From: Escallonia rubra
Taxonomy: Eukaryota > Streptophyta > Magnoliopsida > Escalloniales > Escalloniaceae
Length of the DNA: 64,000 nucleotides
NCBI GenBank assembly: GCA_033065855.1
Contig: JAVXUO010000323.1
Location: 62,001-126,000, forward strand
Reading direction: 5' to 3'
The notes beneath the pieces are model-generated. The model was not told the DNA's origin and ran no database searches. It saw nothing but the letters and a program-made list of their open reading frames with translations. Position numbers and translations under genes: made by a program. Below, piece by piece: positions 12,340-23,509 of this stretch. The number at the start of each line of letters is the position of its first letter. Position 1 is the stretch's first letter.

Positions 12340-13709
12340 TTTATCGTATAATTTGATACAAAGCCAAATAAAAATCAAATAAACTCTAGGAATTATTTAA
12401 AACATGAGAAATGATTTTATTTTATATTAGATTCAGGTTAGGGTATGTTATCATTGGAGTTGATCTTGGTTCGAAGAATCCTAAAAATAAATCTTTCTTT
12501 TTTTAGCTTTTTTCGTATATTCTCCATCCTAATTTGGGTATTTGGTTTCAAGCCGAAATGGAAGCTTTCAACCCAAACCAGATCCAAGAATTGAAATCTA
12601 GTTGGATGCTCATATTGTTCCTGCTATTATAGCAAAAGTGTCGTTTAAAAAAAAGAAAAAAAAACTAGAATTAATATTGTTTGTAGCATCAGCTTTTGTA
12701 AAGTGACGCTAAATGGACTCCATATCCTATAGGTATATCCTATAGGCAGTATCAACGCCATACTCGAAAATTGGACTTTAAGAGATTTAAATTAGGCACA
12801 TAGTCTCGAATTGGGCTATGATCTTCTACCTATCGTTGGAGTGTGAGTGCATTAGAGCCTAGTTTTCCAACCTTATATGTTGGATTATGAGATTTAAATT
12901 TTGGCCTACTCTAGTTGTTGGAGGAAGAGCCTACAACAACTTTGTGCAATGGTAATTGATGTACTAAAATAGTTAGTGTGTTCAATTAGTGACACTAAAG
13001 GAGTGTCGCTTGGATTGTCGGTGAAGGTATCTACAAAGATTTAGTAATCATATTTCTTGACCATTAATTAGCATGACCGGGGGGTTGTTGTTTGTTCCTA
13101 CAACTGAGTTTGCAGTCAATTTTATTCTATATTTTAATCCATGCAGGTTACGTATCCTAAGTCTTATCCACTTTGTTTTACTAAATTATAATTTTTTTAC
13201 AATTTTTAAGTTGATATTAGAATATATGTAGAATATGAGTTAAATTATATTCAAGGAATTCACAAAAAACTGATAAATCTAGTTAAATGCAGAAATATAT
13301 CATTGCACTAATGCCCAGCAGGGCAGACCCAGGATGTATAATCGGGGGACCAAAAATTCATAAATAAATTAATGGCTAACATAAAAAATACGCGTCAATA
13401 TTGAATACGTTAAATATAAAATAGATTACTCAATTTGACTACTAATTATATAATTTCATATTCATGTTAATTTAAGTAACTTGATAAGGTTAATTAACAA
13501 TAAAATACTAATCTTGTATGAAAAAAATTAACTCTTATTGTGTATATTATTAATGGTCAAGTATGAGTTACCATACTATAAGAACATAAAAGAACAAACA
13601 TTGATCTATTCTTGTTTTCTTTATAATCCGAAAACTTAAAATTTAAAAGATTGAAGACGGACAATGGAATGAGACGCACAAAAAATAAAAAACGCAACAA
13701 AATAAAACT
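12340..13709. other. AT-rich intergenic DNA, nothing recognised
   Basis: No protein similarity and no clear terminal repeats were seen. Short motifs around 12650-12720 and 12990 (AAGTGACGCTAAATGG, AGTGACACTAAAGG) faintly recall the foldback MITE family near 60.5 kb, but not enough to annotate. Confidence 0.5.
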
Positions 13710-13718
13710 TTAATATAC

Positions 13719-13925
13719 GGACACGGATCCTCTGCTGTAACCCATGGTGGGTTACAGCAGGAGTGCTGTGACTAATCCTAGTCTTTCGATGCAAATTCAA
13801 CGCACCACCTTTTGTCACGTTACTGCATCTTAACCCACGAGTTACATCCCTCTCTCTCTCTCTTCCATCTCTCTTAACACAGCACTCTCGCCGTAACTCA
13901 TGGTTACAGCAGGGAATCCATATCC
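13719..13925. mobile_element. 207-bp MULE-type MITE
   Basis: Inverted termini (GGACACGGATCC at the left; GGATATGGATTCC read inward from the right), both followed by CTGCTGTAACC, are bounded by a perfect 9-bp duplication TTAATATAC (13710-13718 and 13926-13934). The element is non-coding. Confidence 0.8.
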
Positions 13926-14684
13926 TTAATATACTAATGATATAATATAGTAACATCTTCATAAATATCTTAAACATGATTATCCCCGCCACGTTCACAC
14001 TAGTGCTACGCCCAATAAGTAGCATTTAGTCTAGTTTGGGTAGATAATGTAAACCTTGTGTCATAGCTTTGACTCTCTATTTGGTCTCTCTGAAAGACTT
14101 CCCCAAAGATTCTTCCAATGCATTTATAACAACATATTTTGCTTTTACATCCATTTGGCTCCGAGTAGTTTCATTGCCGAAGTAGTTTGGACTTTGGTAA
14201 AGCAGTTTATATTTTTAGGCTGATTGGACAAAGCTTTTTTGGAATTTCATTACTATTTTAACGAAAATAATATACGATTTTGCATTAAAACTATTCTTGT
14301 TACTGGTCTAATAACTATTTGAGTACAAATTGTTTCTTGCCCGAGTTATGGATAATGTTGAACGTCTCTCGAATGTTCACTCTTAACTTTGCTAGATAAT
14401 CTTGAAGTTCTCGAATTTTCACTCGGCACGTAACTTTGATGTGTCTCACTGCATGAGTCAAGCATTTTAAATTATCAATTCATTAAAGAAGATCGTCGAG
14501 GAAAAAGGTAAGAAAAAGTCACACTTACTGGAAAGGAAAATTTTTGGTTGTTACTCGAGTTGTAAGAAGATGCTACAACTCCCTATATAGCGATGACTAA
14601 TAGTGATTGAATATTGTTTGTGTCTTTTGTTTAATGACCCGAAAAAGTGCTATTAAATTGTTACTGAAAGTATTAGAAAAAATA

Positions 14685-15892
14685 GGGTCAAATACACGTA
14701 AGTACCCTGAAACTACCACTTTATCTCAATTAAGGGTCCCAAAGTTTAATTTTTACACATAAGGGCTTGTAACTCCAAATTTGCAACAAGTAAGGGCATC
14801 CATCTAAATTCCTAATGGTTCAGCCCTTTCCGTCCGGGGCATTTTTGGGATTCCATATTTGAGAAATCCCCTTAGGGCTGCAAAAAAAAAAACAACCAAA
14901 CAAACTCAAAAGGAAACATAGTGCAGAACCCGTCTGACCCGCGCGTGACCCGTTCACGTATCTCTTCCTTTAACAAAGCTAGGATCCAATCCTAGACTCG
15001 TGACCCATCCACCCGACCCGCACACTGCATCTATCTCTCTCTCTCTCTCTCAACCCTAATCCATCGTTTCCTTCTTCGTGCCGCAACCCTTGGCGTCGCC
15101 GTCGCACCTCCTATGGTCTCACTGTCGCGCCTCCCCATCATCGGTATTCCTCATGCCCCGTCGCCCTTCTTCCTTTCTTCCATCCTTCATCATCCCACCT
15201 CCCCGCCGGTAGCCCCGAGCCGTACCCCTTAGCTCCGTCATCGCCTTTACGGCCTCACTGCCGCACCTCCCCATCCACGACATCCCCTACACCCCGTCGC
15301 CCTTCTCCCTCTCTTCCATCCTTCATCATCCCCCTCCCCGCCGGCAGCCCCGCGCCGCACCCCTTAGCATCGTCGTCGCCTCTACGGCCTCACTGACGCA
15401 CCTCCACATCGTCAGCATCCCCCACACCCCGTCGCCATTCTCCCTCTCTTCCATCCTTCGTCATCCCCCTCCCCACCGGCAGCCCCACGCCACACCCCTT
15501 AGCATCGTCGTCGCCTCTACAGCCTCACTGACGCACCTCCCCATCGCCGGCATCCCCCACGCCTCGTCGCTCTTCTCCCTCTCTTCCCTCATTCATCATC
15601 CCCCGCCTTCCCCGCCGGCAGCCCCGTGCCGCACCCCTGGTTAGCAATGGTAATCTGGATGTTTACCAAACAACTGCAAAAATGTTCGTAACCCTAGTTA
15701 GGAATTACCAAATACCAAATATGGAATCCCAAAAATGCCCCTGACGGAAAGGGCTGAACCGTTAGGAATTTAGACGGATGCCCTTACTTGTTGCAAATTT
15801 GGAGTTACAGGCCCTTATGTGTAAAAATTAAACTTTGGGACCCTTAATTGAGACAAAGTGGTAGTTTCAGGGTACCTACGTGTATTTGATCC
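14685..15892. mobile_element. Non-autonomous MULE with long TIRs and a GC-rich tandem array
   Basis: Inverted repeats of about 180 bp begin GGGTCAAATACACG (left) and GGATCAAATACACG (right, read inward). The flanks GAAAAAATA (14676-14684) and GAAAAATTA (15893-15901) fit a 9-bp target duplication with one mismatch. No transposase is present. The core is a tandem array of about 136-bp units. Confidence 0.82.
15120..15640. repeat. About four tandem copies of a 136-bp GC-rich unit
   Basis: Each unit carries CCCCGTCGCC, CTCTTCCATCCTTCATCATC, CGCCGGCAGCCCC and CCTCACTGACGCACCTCC in the same order. Period is about 136 bp by eye. The frames are interrupted and no protein is recognised. Confidence 0.75.
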
Positions 15893-16616
15893 GAAAAATT
15901 ATCTCTAACTATATTTAGTGCGTATTAATTATTATTTTACGAGGATTGTAACTATCTATCTACAACAATCCATGATAAAACAAAAAAAAATTCCTACTCA
16001 AAATTCACAAGGCACCAAGTAATAGAATATGCAACAAACTTATTCTATAGAATGAGGACTTTGACTTCATTCAACATGTAGTTGTTGAACTAACACATCT
16101 ACATATGTCTATCTAGCAATTAGAAATGTTTGGAATCCGACCTTGGTGCCCAAGTCCAAGTAATAGTTATAATTAATGGGTTAATTACTCACGACACACT
16201 TGAGGTTTATCCTAAATTACACACGGACCCCCCCTATCTTTTGAAAATTACACTCCGCTCCATTTCTTCGATGGTGTTAACGGTGGGACGCAAAAAGACA
16301 TTTTTACCCTTGTATAGTAACTACACAGTATCGTCTTGGATTTTGGAGGGACTGTTTTGGAGGTTGCTGCGGGCGGTGCTTCCAATGGAGGGCAACGGTG
16401 TCAGGCATGCGGCTTTGGGTTCACAGGTGATGAAGCCGTGCGGTGTTCGGTGTCGCAGTGGTGCGCAGTACTTCCAGTGAGGGGTGTCGCAGGAGAATGA
16501 GGGGTGGTTGACCACGAGATGGCACCGAAGATGGCATCGGAGATGGCGTAAATGATAAATCCCGCGCGGTGGTGGTCGCCGCTGTTATGTCGTGGTGTAC
16601 ACTGTATGCGACGTCG

Positions 16617-16717
16617 GAGAAGAAGCCCACCGTCGCTGAAAAGAAGCCCAAGGCCCGCAAGAAGCTCCCCAAGGAGGCTGGCTCCGCCGCTGCCGGAGAC
16701 AAAAAGAAGAAGAAGGC
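16617..16717 (+). pseudogene. Captured fragment: histone H2B N-terminal tail
   Basis: The translation contains EKKPTVAEKKPKARKK, LPKEAG and GDKKKKK, the lysine-rich plant H2B tail pattern. It carries no start codon of its own in the expected place and runs into unrelated sequence. It lies inside the Pack-MULE. Confidence 0.8.
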
Positions 16718-16839
16718 AAGCAGCGCCGCTAGTGCACCCCCGCCTCATCACAGTCACCGCCACGGCAGCTCCTCCGAGAAAAAATTGGTGCCATACCGAT
16801 TGGAGATGGACTTGGTGCAGACGGTGTTTGTGTCAGATC

Positions 16840-17035
16840 CGTCAGGGCCCAGGCTCATGCCGTCTCCATCACCGCTGAGCAGACCTGCTCCCTTTTCGAG
16901 CAGAAGCATGCCTCACTCTCTTCCGAGTTCGCCGCTCTCCAATCACAGCACTCGCGGCTTGCCTCCTTCCTCGAACAGCGCCTCGCCGAGCTTGCCCAGC
17001 TCCAGGCGGACAAGCGCCAAGGCCATCTCCAATCG
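16840..17035 (+). pseudogene. Captured fragment: nuclear-pore anchor (NUA/TPR) first exon
   Basis: One frame reads SVRAQAHAVSITAEQTCSL, then FEQKHASLSSEFAALQSQHS and RLAELAQLQADK, then HLQS. This matches the N-terminal coiled coil of plant NUA, the TPR homologue, as I recall it. The similarity stops at a GT that looks like the original exon-intron border, so genomic DNA rather than cDNA was captured. It sits in a different frame from the H2B tail. Confidence 0.75.
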
Positions 17036-17130
17036 GTAATCCATGACCACGGCACTTCAGATCCTCGTCGTCTAGTTCAGATCTGGTTGATCGCCGTCGA
17101 CCGTGTGGCTTCGGTGGCAATGCACAACTG

Positions 17131-17205
17131 ACCTACAAGATCTACATCTTCAAGGTCTTGAAGCAAGTCCACCCGGACATAGGGATCTCGAGCAAGGCCA
17201 TGGGG
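17131..17205 (+). pseudogene. Captured fragment: histone H2B core, first helices
   Basis: The translation is [16 protein letters not shown] followed by IGISSKAMG, the canonical start of the H2B histone fold, and then diverges abruptly. About 410 bp including the NUA piece separates it from the H2B tail fragment. Confidence 0.88.
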
Positions 17206-17510
17206 AGGGCAAGGGTTAATGATTTTTCAGGGGAGGGTAATTTGGGGATGAAAAATCCAAAAAGTAAGGTGTCAGAGAATCTTTAGACGGAGTTAGGGTC
17301 CCCGTCAATTTTGTGGGGCTCCGTGAAATGCGGGTACAAACCTGGGGGAGCAGAGTGTAATTTTCAAAAGATAAGGGGGTCCGTGTGTAATTTAGGGTAA
17401 ACCTCAGGGGTGCCGTGAGTAATTAACCCTAATAGTTATTATCTAATAGTAGAATAAGACGACCTTTTGTGGGCCGAAGGGTCTTGTCTTCAATAGAGAA
17501 ATCTGAAAAG

Positions 17511-18515
17511 ATGGAAGAAGTGAAGCTGCATGAGGATGGTCAAGTCCATTTAACTTCAGATCCAGTCATATGAACTTTGAAGCTTAAGGGCATACCTTTT
17601 GAATACATAGAGGAAGATCTTTCAAACAGAAGTGATTTGATTCTCAAATGCAATCCAGTTCACAAGAAGGTCCCTGTGTGTGTTCATGCTGGAAAACCAA
17701 TACGTGAGGCCATGGTCATCCTTGAATGCATAGAAGATGAGCAACCCTTTGCTCCCAAGTGATCCTTACGACGGGGCCGTGGATCGGTTTTGGGCAAAAT
17801 TTGCAGAAGACAAGGTATTACAATTAGCAATTTGTATAGTAGTCCTATATATGGTTGTATTGCATTAACTAGTTTTGCCATTGCTTCTCACCATATTTCT
17901 TCCACTTTGAATTTATATTGGTGCATAACCAATAAAGGAATACCCTCGTGATGCTATTGATTGTCGCCATTACTACATGACAATGACGAACGTTGTCGAA
18001 AAAACGTTATCGGAAAAGTTTGTGCTTTATGGAAGTGCGGACCTTTTACCAAAGAAAAAGAAGTAATAGAAGAATACTAATGGAGTTAATCAAGGCAAAG
18101 TTGGTCAAATTAAAAGCAATGAAGGGGAAATAAGTCAGGTATTAACGTGCTAGTTTGCTCTTTCCTTTGTTCTACAGGGTATTGTTACTTGGTCAATGTA
18201 CAGAACCAGTGGGGAAGAACAACAAAAGGCCATTAAGAACAGTTTGGAACTGCTGAAAAACATAGAAGAACATGCCCTTGGACAGAAGGAATTCTTCGGC
18301 AGGAAAAGGATTGGAATTATTGACATAGCCTTGGGTTGGGGGTTATAGAGGACGTATCAGGGTTGAAATTGCTCGAAGCTTACGCGTTCCCTTGCTTGCA
18401 CGCATGGATCAGAATATTCAAGGAAGTTCCTGTTATCAAGGAAAACCTGCCCGAAATTGACAAGATGTTGCATTTTCTCAAGCGTCACAGGGAATGTTGC
18501 TGGCTACAACAACAC
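17511..18515 (+). pseudogene. Tau-class glutathione S-transferase pseudogene
   Basis: It starts MEEVKLH at 17511. Exon 1 runs to about 17813, and exon 2 starts at 18178 after a CTACAG acceptor, the single-intron layout of tau GSTs. Recognisable parts are [79 protein letters not shown] and EVPVIKENLPEIDKM. It is broken. The SSPF catalytic-serine region is out of frame between two shifts around 17533-17560. The WAL tryptophan has become TGA at 17573-17575. There is a frameshift near 17757, and a shift or deletion in the GWIAHWLG segment near 18330. A live gene would have detoxified electrophiles with glutathione in the cytosol. The Pack-MULE ends about 80 bp upstream of its start. Confidence 0.88.
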
Positions 18516-20046
18516 GACTTTTTTTTTTGGTGCAAACAACAACACGACTTCAAAGCATATCCTATGCTTAGACTTTAAACTATGCTCCCTATCTGATCAA
18601 GAACTAGTTAATATGGCCAATAATAAGATCATCACGTGTCTCTTTGAACTACATTTTCAAGGCATTAGTACCTCAAAGGACAATAGAAGTTCTTTGCATA
18701 TGCATCGATCCAAGGGATTACTTCTTGTAGCATTCTACTTCGGTTTGAACGATATTTCGTTGTTGCATCATTTTTTCCCGATAATATCCAGAATGTCTTT
18801 CTTCTTTCCTTTTTTTTTATAGTTCATTTTAAATTAAAAAATAAGATACAAAATGACAGAAGGGTATTCCTACCCTCTTCTGGACATGCTTAGAAAGGTA
18901 AGTAACTAGAACAACACATTAGAGTCTGAGAAATGGCAGTGCTGCGACAGTGAAGGCGCGGAGCGAGTATAGACAACAATCTAGAGTCTAAAGCTGAGGT
19001 TCATATGTCAATGTCTAGAGTTATGGTCTAGAGTCAAGATCCAGAGTCAAGGTCCATGCTTAGGGTCCGGAGTCTCGGGCCTTTCTCTCTCTAGAATCAT
19101 TTAGCTCTGAAGTTTTAGAGTGAGAAAGTGAATGTGAAATGAGTTATGTTCTTCTATATATGAAATCTCAAAGTCCCATATTTAAAGGAGTTCAAAAGGC
19201 CATTTCATCGAGTGATACAACGCTCCCTATGAGTGGCACCTCGTCTAGGGGGCTACAATTACGGGTGCTACACGGACTATCGTACCGAATATTTACTCGA
19301 CATACCCCGCACAGTTTCGCTCTGCCTGCCTAGGAAGACTGACTCACAGAACGCCGGTGTGGCCAAAGAATGACCTTGATCTAGGCACTTTTTCAAAGCT
19401 CTTACTATGTTCCACGGGGGCGTCGAACTTGGTCGTAGTGGGGAAGGTTCAATGCTCAACTGCCCGAGGTGACTAAGCGTTATGCCCTCCGAAGACCTAC
19501 TCCCCACTCGGATTAACGCGGTGGTCATTATCCCTAGAATACAGATGAAAACCCAGACACTAGAGCAAGTAGACTACTCATCACGCCTATGTAGTGTTCT
19601 GGAGGAGTCACCTACCCGACATGCTGAGTGAATCTCTGCCAGGGAGCTCCCAGTTTTCCGGCATGAGGAATCCTCTTCTCCCAGGTAGGTGACTCCTTTG
19701 TGACACAAGGGAGTCGCATATCCCGTGATGAATCATTGTGCCGGAACATATGGAGGGCAACAAGGTAGTATCTCGGAGGACTTGGCTAGCCGACATTCTT
19801 AGTCAGTATCCCGGAGGAGTTGCCTACCTGGCGAGAGAGGAGTCCTCTTGCTGGAGCACTCAGCTCCATGAGGTAGTGTCCTGGAGGAGGAGTCTACCCT
19901 CAGGGATGTTGCACTCTAGAGAGTAGATCGAAAAATATTCTCTGACTAAAGCGAGGTGCACATGGCATGGTGAAAAGATAGACCGACGTCGGGGGCGTGG
20001 TAGTGTAACCGATGGTAGGGGCACGATTTCATAAATTGCACGGTGC
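18516..20046. other. Unassigned block, moderately GC-rich, with short degenerate repeats
   Basis: From about 18960 on there are repeated motifs such as CTAGAGTC / GTCTAGAGT, then scattered variants of GGAGGAGTCACCTACC and GGTAGGTGACTCC (19600-19910). No protein is recognised. It ends at the left border of the solo LTR. It looks like transposon-derived non-coding DNA of unknown class. Confidence 0.45.
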
Positions 20047-20051
20047 GTAGG

Positions 20052-23000
20052 TGTAATATCCCGAACTTCGAGAGCCTATTAAAATAACCATCTAGGCTCC
20101 GAAAAATAAATGGGTGATAATTTTGGGCAATGATATTGTATTAGTAGCATATGGAAGCTTAAAATAATTTTGGGACAAAAATATAATTTTTGAAATTTTG
20201 GGGGGCATTTTCGTAATTTTGGAAACTTGAGGGATTATTTTGCAATTTTATGAAAATAATTTAAGAACTATGTTTTTTTAGAGTCTTGCCACCTCCTACT
20301 AGCTTAGTGACTAAGCCAAATTAAATGGTTTGATATGGGATTGGATAGGTGAGAGAGTTCGCATGGAATCAAGAAAAGAAAACAAAGGAGGAAACTTTCC
20401 CTTTCGGGAAAGAAAGAACAAAAACAGAATAAGAAACAGAGAAGAAGGAGAAGTAGAGAAGAGAAAGAAAACAGGGAGGATTCGAACTAAATCTTCTTAA
20501 GGTGAATCTAAACTTAGTTTTGGAATTTATATATGTTTCAATTTTGGGGAATGATCTTGGTGGCATGTGTCTGTTGAGTGTGCTTTTTGAGTGTTCATGG
20601 CTGCCGTGGGGTATGGGTGAGTTAGAGGTAACCGTTTGGGTAAGGTGTTATTATAGTGAGTGTTGGAAGATTACGGGGATGGTAGCAGTAGGTGTGAGGG
20701 TGCCATTCGTGAGGTTGGTGCACGTTTTAGCATGTGCAGTGTGTGAGTTCTGAGTGTGCTTCAGTGTGTGTGTTCATATGTGTTTTCGGGTGAGTGATGG
20801 GGGTGTGTAATGATGTGATTAATTGTATGTTAGTGTAAGTATTTAGGTGTAAATTCATTGTGTGGGGTTTTGGGAGTATTTGGAAGAGATGCCGTGGGTG
20901 AAAGGAGTGTATCAGTGAGTGGAGTGTGTGTTGTGCGACGGTGTAGTGTGTGTTCTTGAGTGTGTGAGTTTCGGCTGTGTTTGTGGGTGTAATTTCAGAG
21001 TAGGATGGTGTTAGTGTATGTGTTTTGGATAGAGTAATAAGAGGTTAATGTTTTGGAGTGTGTTGGAAGTGTACCCACGTGTGTTCGTGAATGGTATGTA
21101 TGAAATTGGTCTCGGCAGGGAGGAAGGTTGAAGGAGATGTGTGTGGAAAAGGTGAATTAGTGTGTGTTCTAATCTAAATAGTAAGTGTAAGTGTTGCTAA
21201 AGGTGAAATCAAATTGGGCAGATTTAATCCAAATTTTTATAAATAGCTAGGGGAAAAATTGGATCAAGTACAAAACTGTAACCCATAATATTTTTATGAG
21301 AACTACGCTTTGGAATTTTTGGAGAATTTTCGGGGTCACCAAAGGACGCTAAATTGGGGTACCGATTAGGGAACTTTCCAAATTTATTTAACCTAGTAAA
21401 CTAAGTTATTTTAATCTGAAATTTTTATGGAAACTCTATTTTACTGATATGATTCATGCTCTAAAATTTCGGGCCATTCTGAGGCCGATAGGTATTTTTC
21501 GCGAAACTGGCTTTTTAGCGCTCGATCCGGACACTGGTTCGGAATTTTCAGACGAAAATTCTTTAAAATACTTTTTAGACCAGAAATGATGTCAGGATGC
21601 TTAAAATAGCGTTTTAAGATATTTTTGAGATTTGTCCGGTGCCAGAAACCCCAGGGGCATTTTGGTAATTTGCCACCCGAAGGGGTATTTTGGTAATTTG
21701 ACCTAAGAAAGGTATTTTTGCATAAATTTACATATGTGAAGCTTATTTCAGTGATTCTACTTATGGGAAGACCATTTTGGTAATTTAAGTCCGAGAAGGG
21801 GCATTTTGGTAATTTTACACGCTGTTTCGGTAATTTTACATACCCGGTGAGGGGAGGTTCATTTTGGGAGTATGTGTGAGTCCGTATTAAGTTATAATAT
21901 TGTCCTATAGGCTGTGTTCTAATGATTTGATTATTCCGTTTAGCGTAAGGTTAAAGACTTTTTTCGGTTAGGATAATTTAGCTGCGGATCCAGGTAAGGG
22001 ATTCTATCTGAACCCTGGGTAAGGACTTTCGTCCGAACCCTCGTTGTGATAACTCGTACTCATAAGTATTCCTTTGATATATTTATGACTAATGTCAAAT
22101 TCTGAATTATGTATCGATATCAGCATGTTATTGCCAGAAAACCCCAATATTGAACCTGAATCGATTATTGAAAATCTTATGATGCTCTCATGTATTTCAT
22201 GCTGAATAAATCTGATAATTCTTTGTATCCCATTCTTCCGAATTGTTATGCCTAAATCCGATAATCGTTTTGCTACTTATTGTGATTTTCTTCTGAAAAT
22301 TCTGAATGATGACTTATTTTGATATGTTATGGTTATTGAAATCTGATCTGATTCTGGTGAAAATTCTGCTTTCTTCTGAAAATTCCGAATGCTGACTTTA
22401 TGTCAGTATGATTATTGTTATTGGAATCCGAATTGATTTCGGTGATTGAGCTTAGATTAAAGCTCATTGATATTGTTGATTTTCTGTGTTGACCTGGGTT
22501 TCCGTTCTGTGGGAGGGCGTAATAAGGCTGGTCTGAATCCTGCAGGAAAAGCAGGCTAGTACCCAAGTGGACTAGTATTTTGGTACATCATGCATGTGTA
22601 CATTCTGTTAGCTTGCCGGAATGGCATTGCTATTGCCCAGGATCAACGTTGATTTTTGATTTTCTCTGCTCTGGAAAGTATTATCTGAAATGATTTGTGC
22701 TTCTGTTGAAATCCTTTGGAAAATCTTCATTGTTTTCTGAAAATGATATGTGATTGATTGATTTGGAATCCGTCATGTTTGTTCTGATTTATTTTGGTAT
22801 CTATTTCTGATGAGTTTTTTAGCCTTTTGGAAATCATTGAGTTTTTTACCATCCGAAGTATTCTGGAAAGTTTCATCGGTTAGATTCTTCGGAATCACTT
22901 GTAATCCTATTGTTAGTCCTTGTGCGACCTTACTGAGCTCTCAAAAGCTCACCCTCCGTTGGCTCCCTTCTGCAGGTGATGATAAGCTGTAGCAGGTTCG

Positions 23001-23297
23001 GGAATGGGTTAGAGTCTGAGTGAAATTCCGGTGAGCCGATCACTACCGTATAGTAAGATCTCTGCGTGGGCCGGTACTATTATTTGATCTTAGAGAATTT
23101 GAATTGTGAAGAACCTAAGTTGTAATAGTTTAATCTAAGCAATTGTGATTTAGTATTGTGAGAAGTTTGAGTTGATTCGAAATTAGATGATTTGAAGTAT
23201 GTATTAGTGAACAAATCTGACAGGTTTGATGTGATTCGGTAGGTTAACGACCCAGGAGTTCGGGGCGGCGGAGCTCCGGATTTCCGGGGGCGTTACA
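20052..23297. mobile_element. Fossil solo LTR of a Ty3/gypsy (chromovirus-like) retrotransposon
   Basis: The block begins TGTAATATCCCGAAC and ends GGGGCGTTACA, the TG...CA ends usual for plant chromovirus LTRs. It is flanked by GTAGG and ATAGG, a 5-bp target duplication with one mismatch. Near its 3' part is the ACTGAGCTCTCAAAAGCTCACC and CTTCTGCAGG pattern often seen in these LTRs. No coding sequence and no second LTR copy were seen. About 3.2 kb is long for one LTR, so a deleted element is an alternative. It is an old, inactive relic. Confidence 0.6.
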
Positions 23298-23509
23298 ATA
23301 GGCGTGACCTCAATTGCGACATCTTTGACTAGTCACCAACAAAATTCTGGCCATCGCTGGCTTGAAACACCAAGCCCCAAATTTTCTTTTGGAGCATCCC
23401 CTATCCAAACGAATCAAGCTGATAAAAACCTTTATGGTCTGATTATTGTGAATCGTACAACTCTCTTAGATAGACAAATTGCATAGATTTAGAAGATTCA
23501 AAACATGTC

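Larger units (their letters stand above)
14570..15970. mobile_element. Foldback MITE of the CCCTATATAGCGAT family, split by a MULE
   Basis: Sequence before 14685 (CCCTATATAGCGATGACTAA, then TTTAATGACCCGAAAAAGTG) and after 15892 (TTTAGTGCGTATTAATTATT) matches, in order, the two halves of the foldback elements at 60442-60662 and 60964-61195. The MULE at 14685-15892 has inserted near its centre. Outer limits are approximate. Confidence 0.6.
16178..17429. mobile_element. Pack-MULE with histone H2B and NUA/TPR fragments
   Basis: Inverted repeats of about 85 bp begin GGGTTAATTACTCACG at both ends. The 9-bp sequence TAATAGTTA lies immediately right (17430-17438). On the left it lies at 16161-16169, separated from the TIR by 8 bp, so the exact left terminus is uncertain. 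The interior is GC-rich and contains recognisable pieces of at least two host genes, which defines a Pack-MULE. No transposase is present. The open frame at 16569-17039 runs through H2B-like and unrelated sequence and is probably not a functional gene. Confidence 0.85.

Noticed and set aside
16569-17039. 156-codon frame starting MVVAAVMSW as a possible histone-like gene
   Set aside because: Only the H2B tail part is meaningful; the frame then passes through the NUA fragment in the wrong frame, so it is a Pack-MULE artefact.
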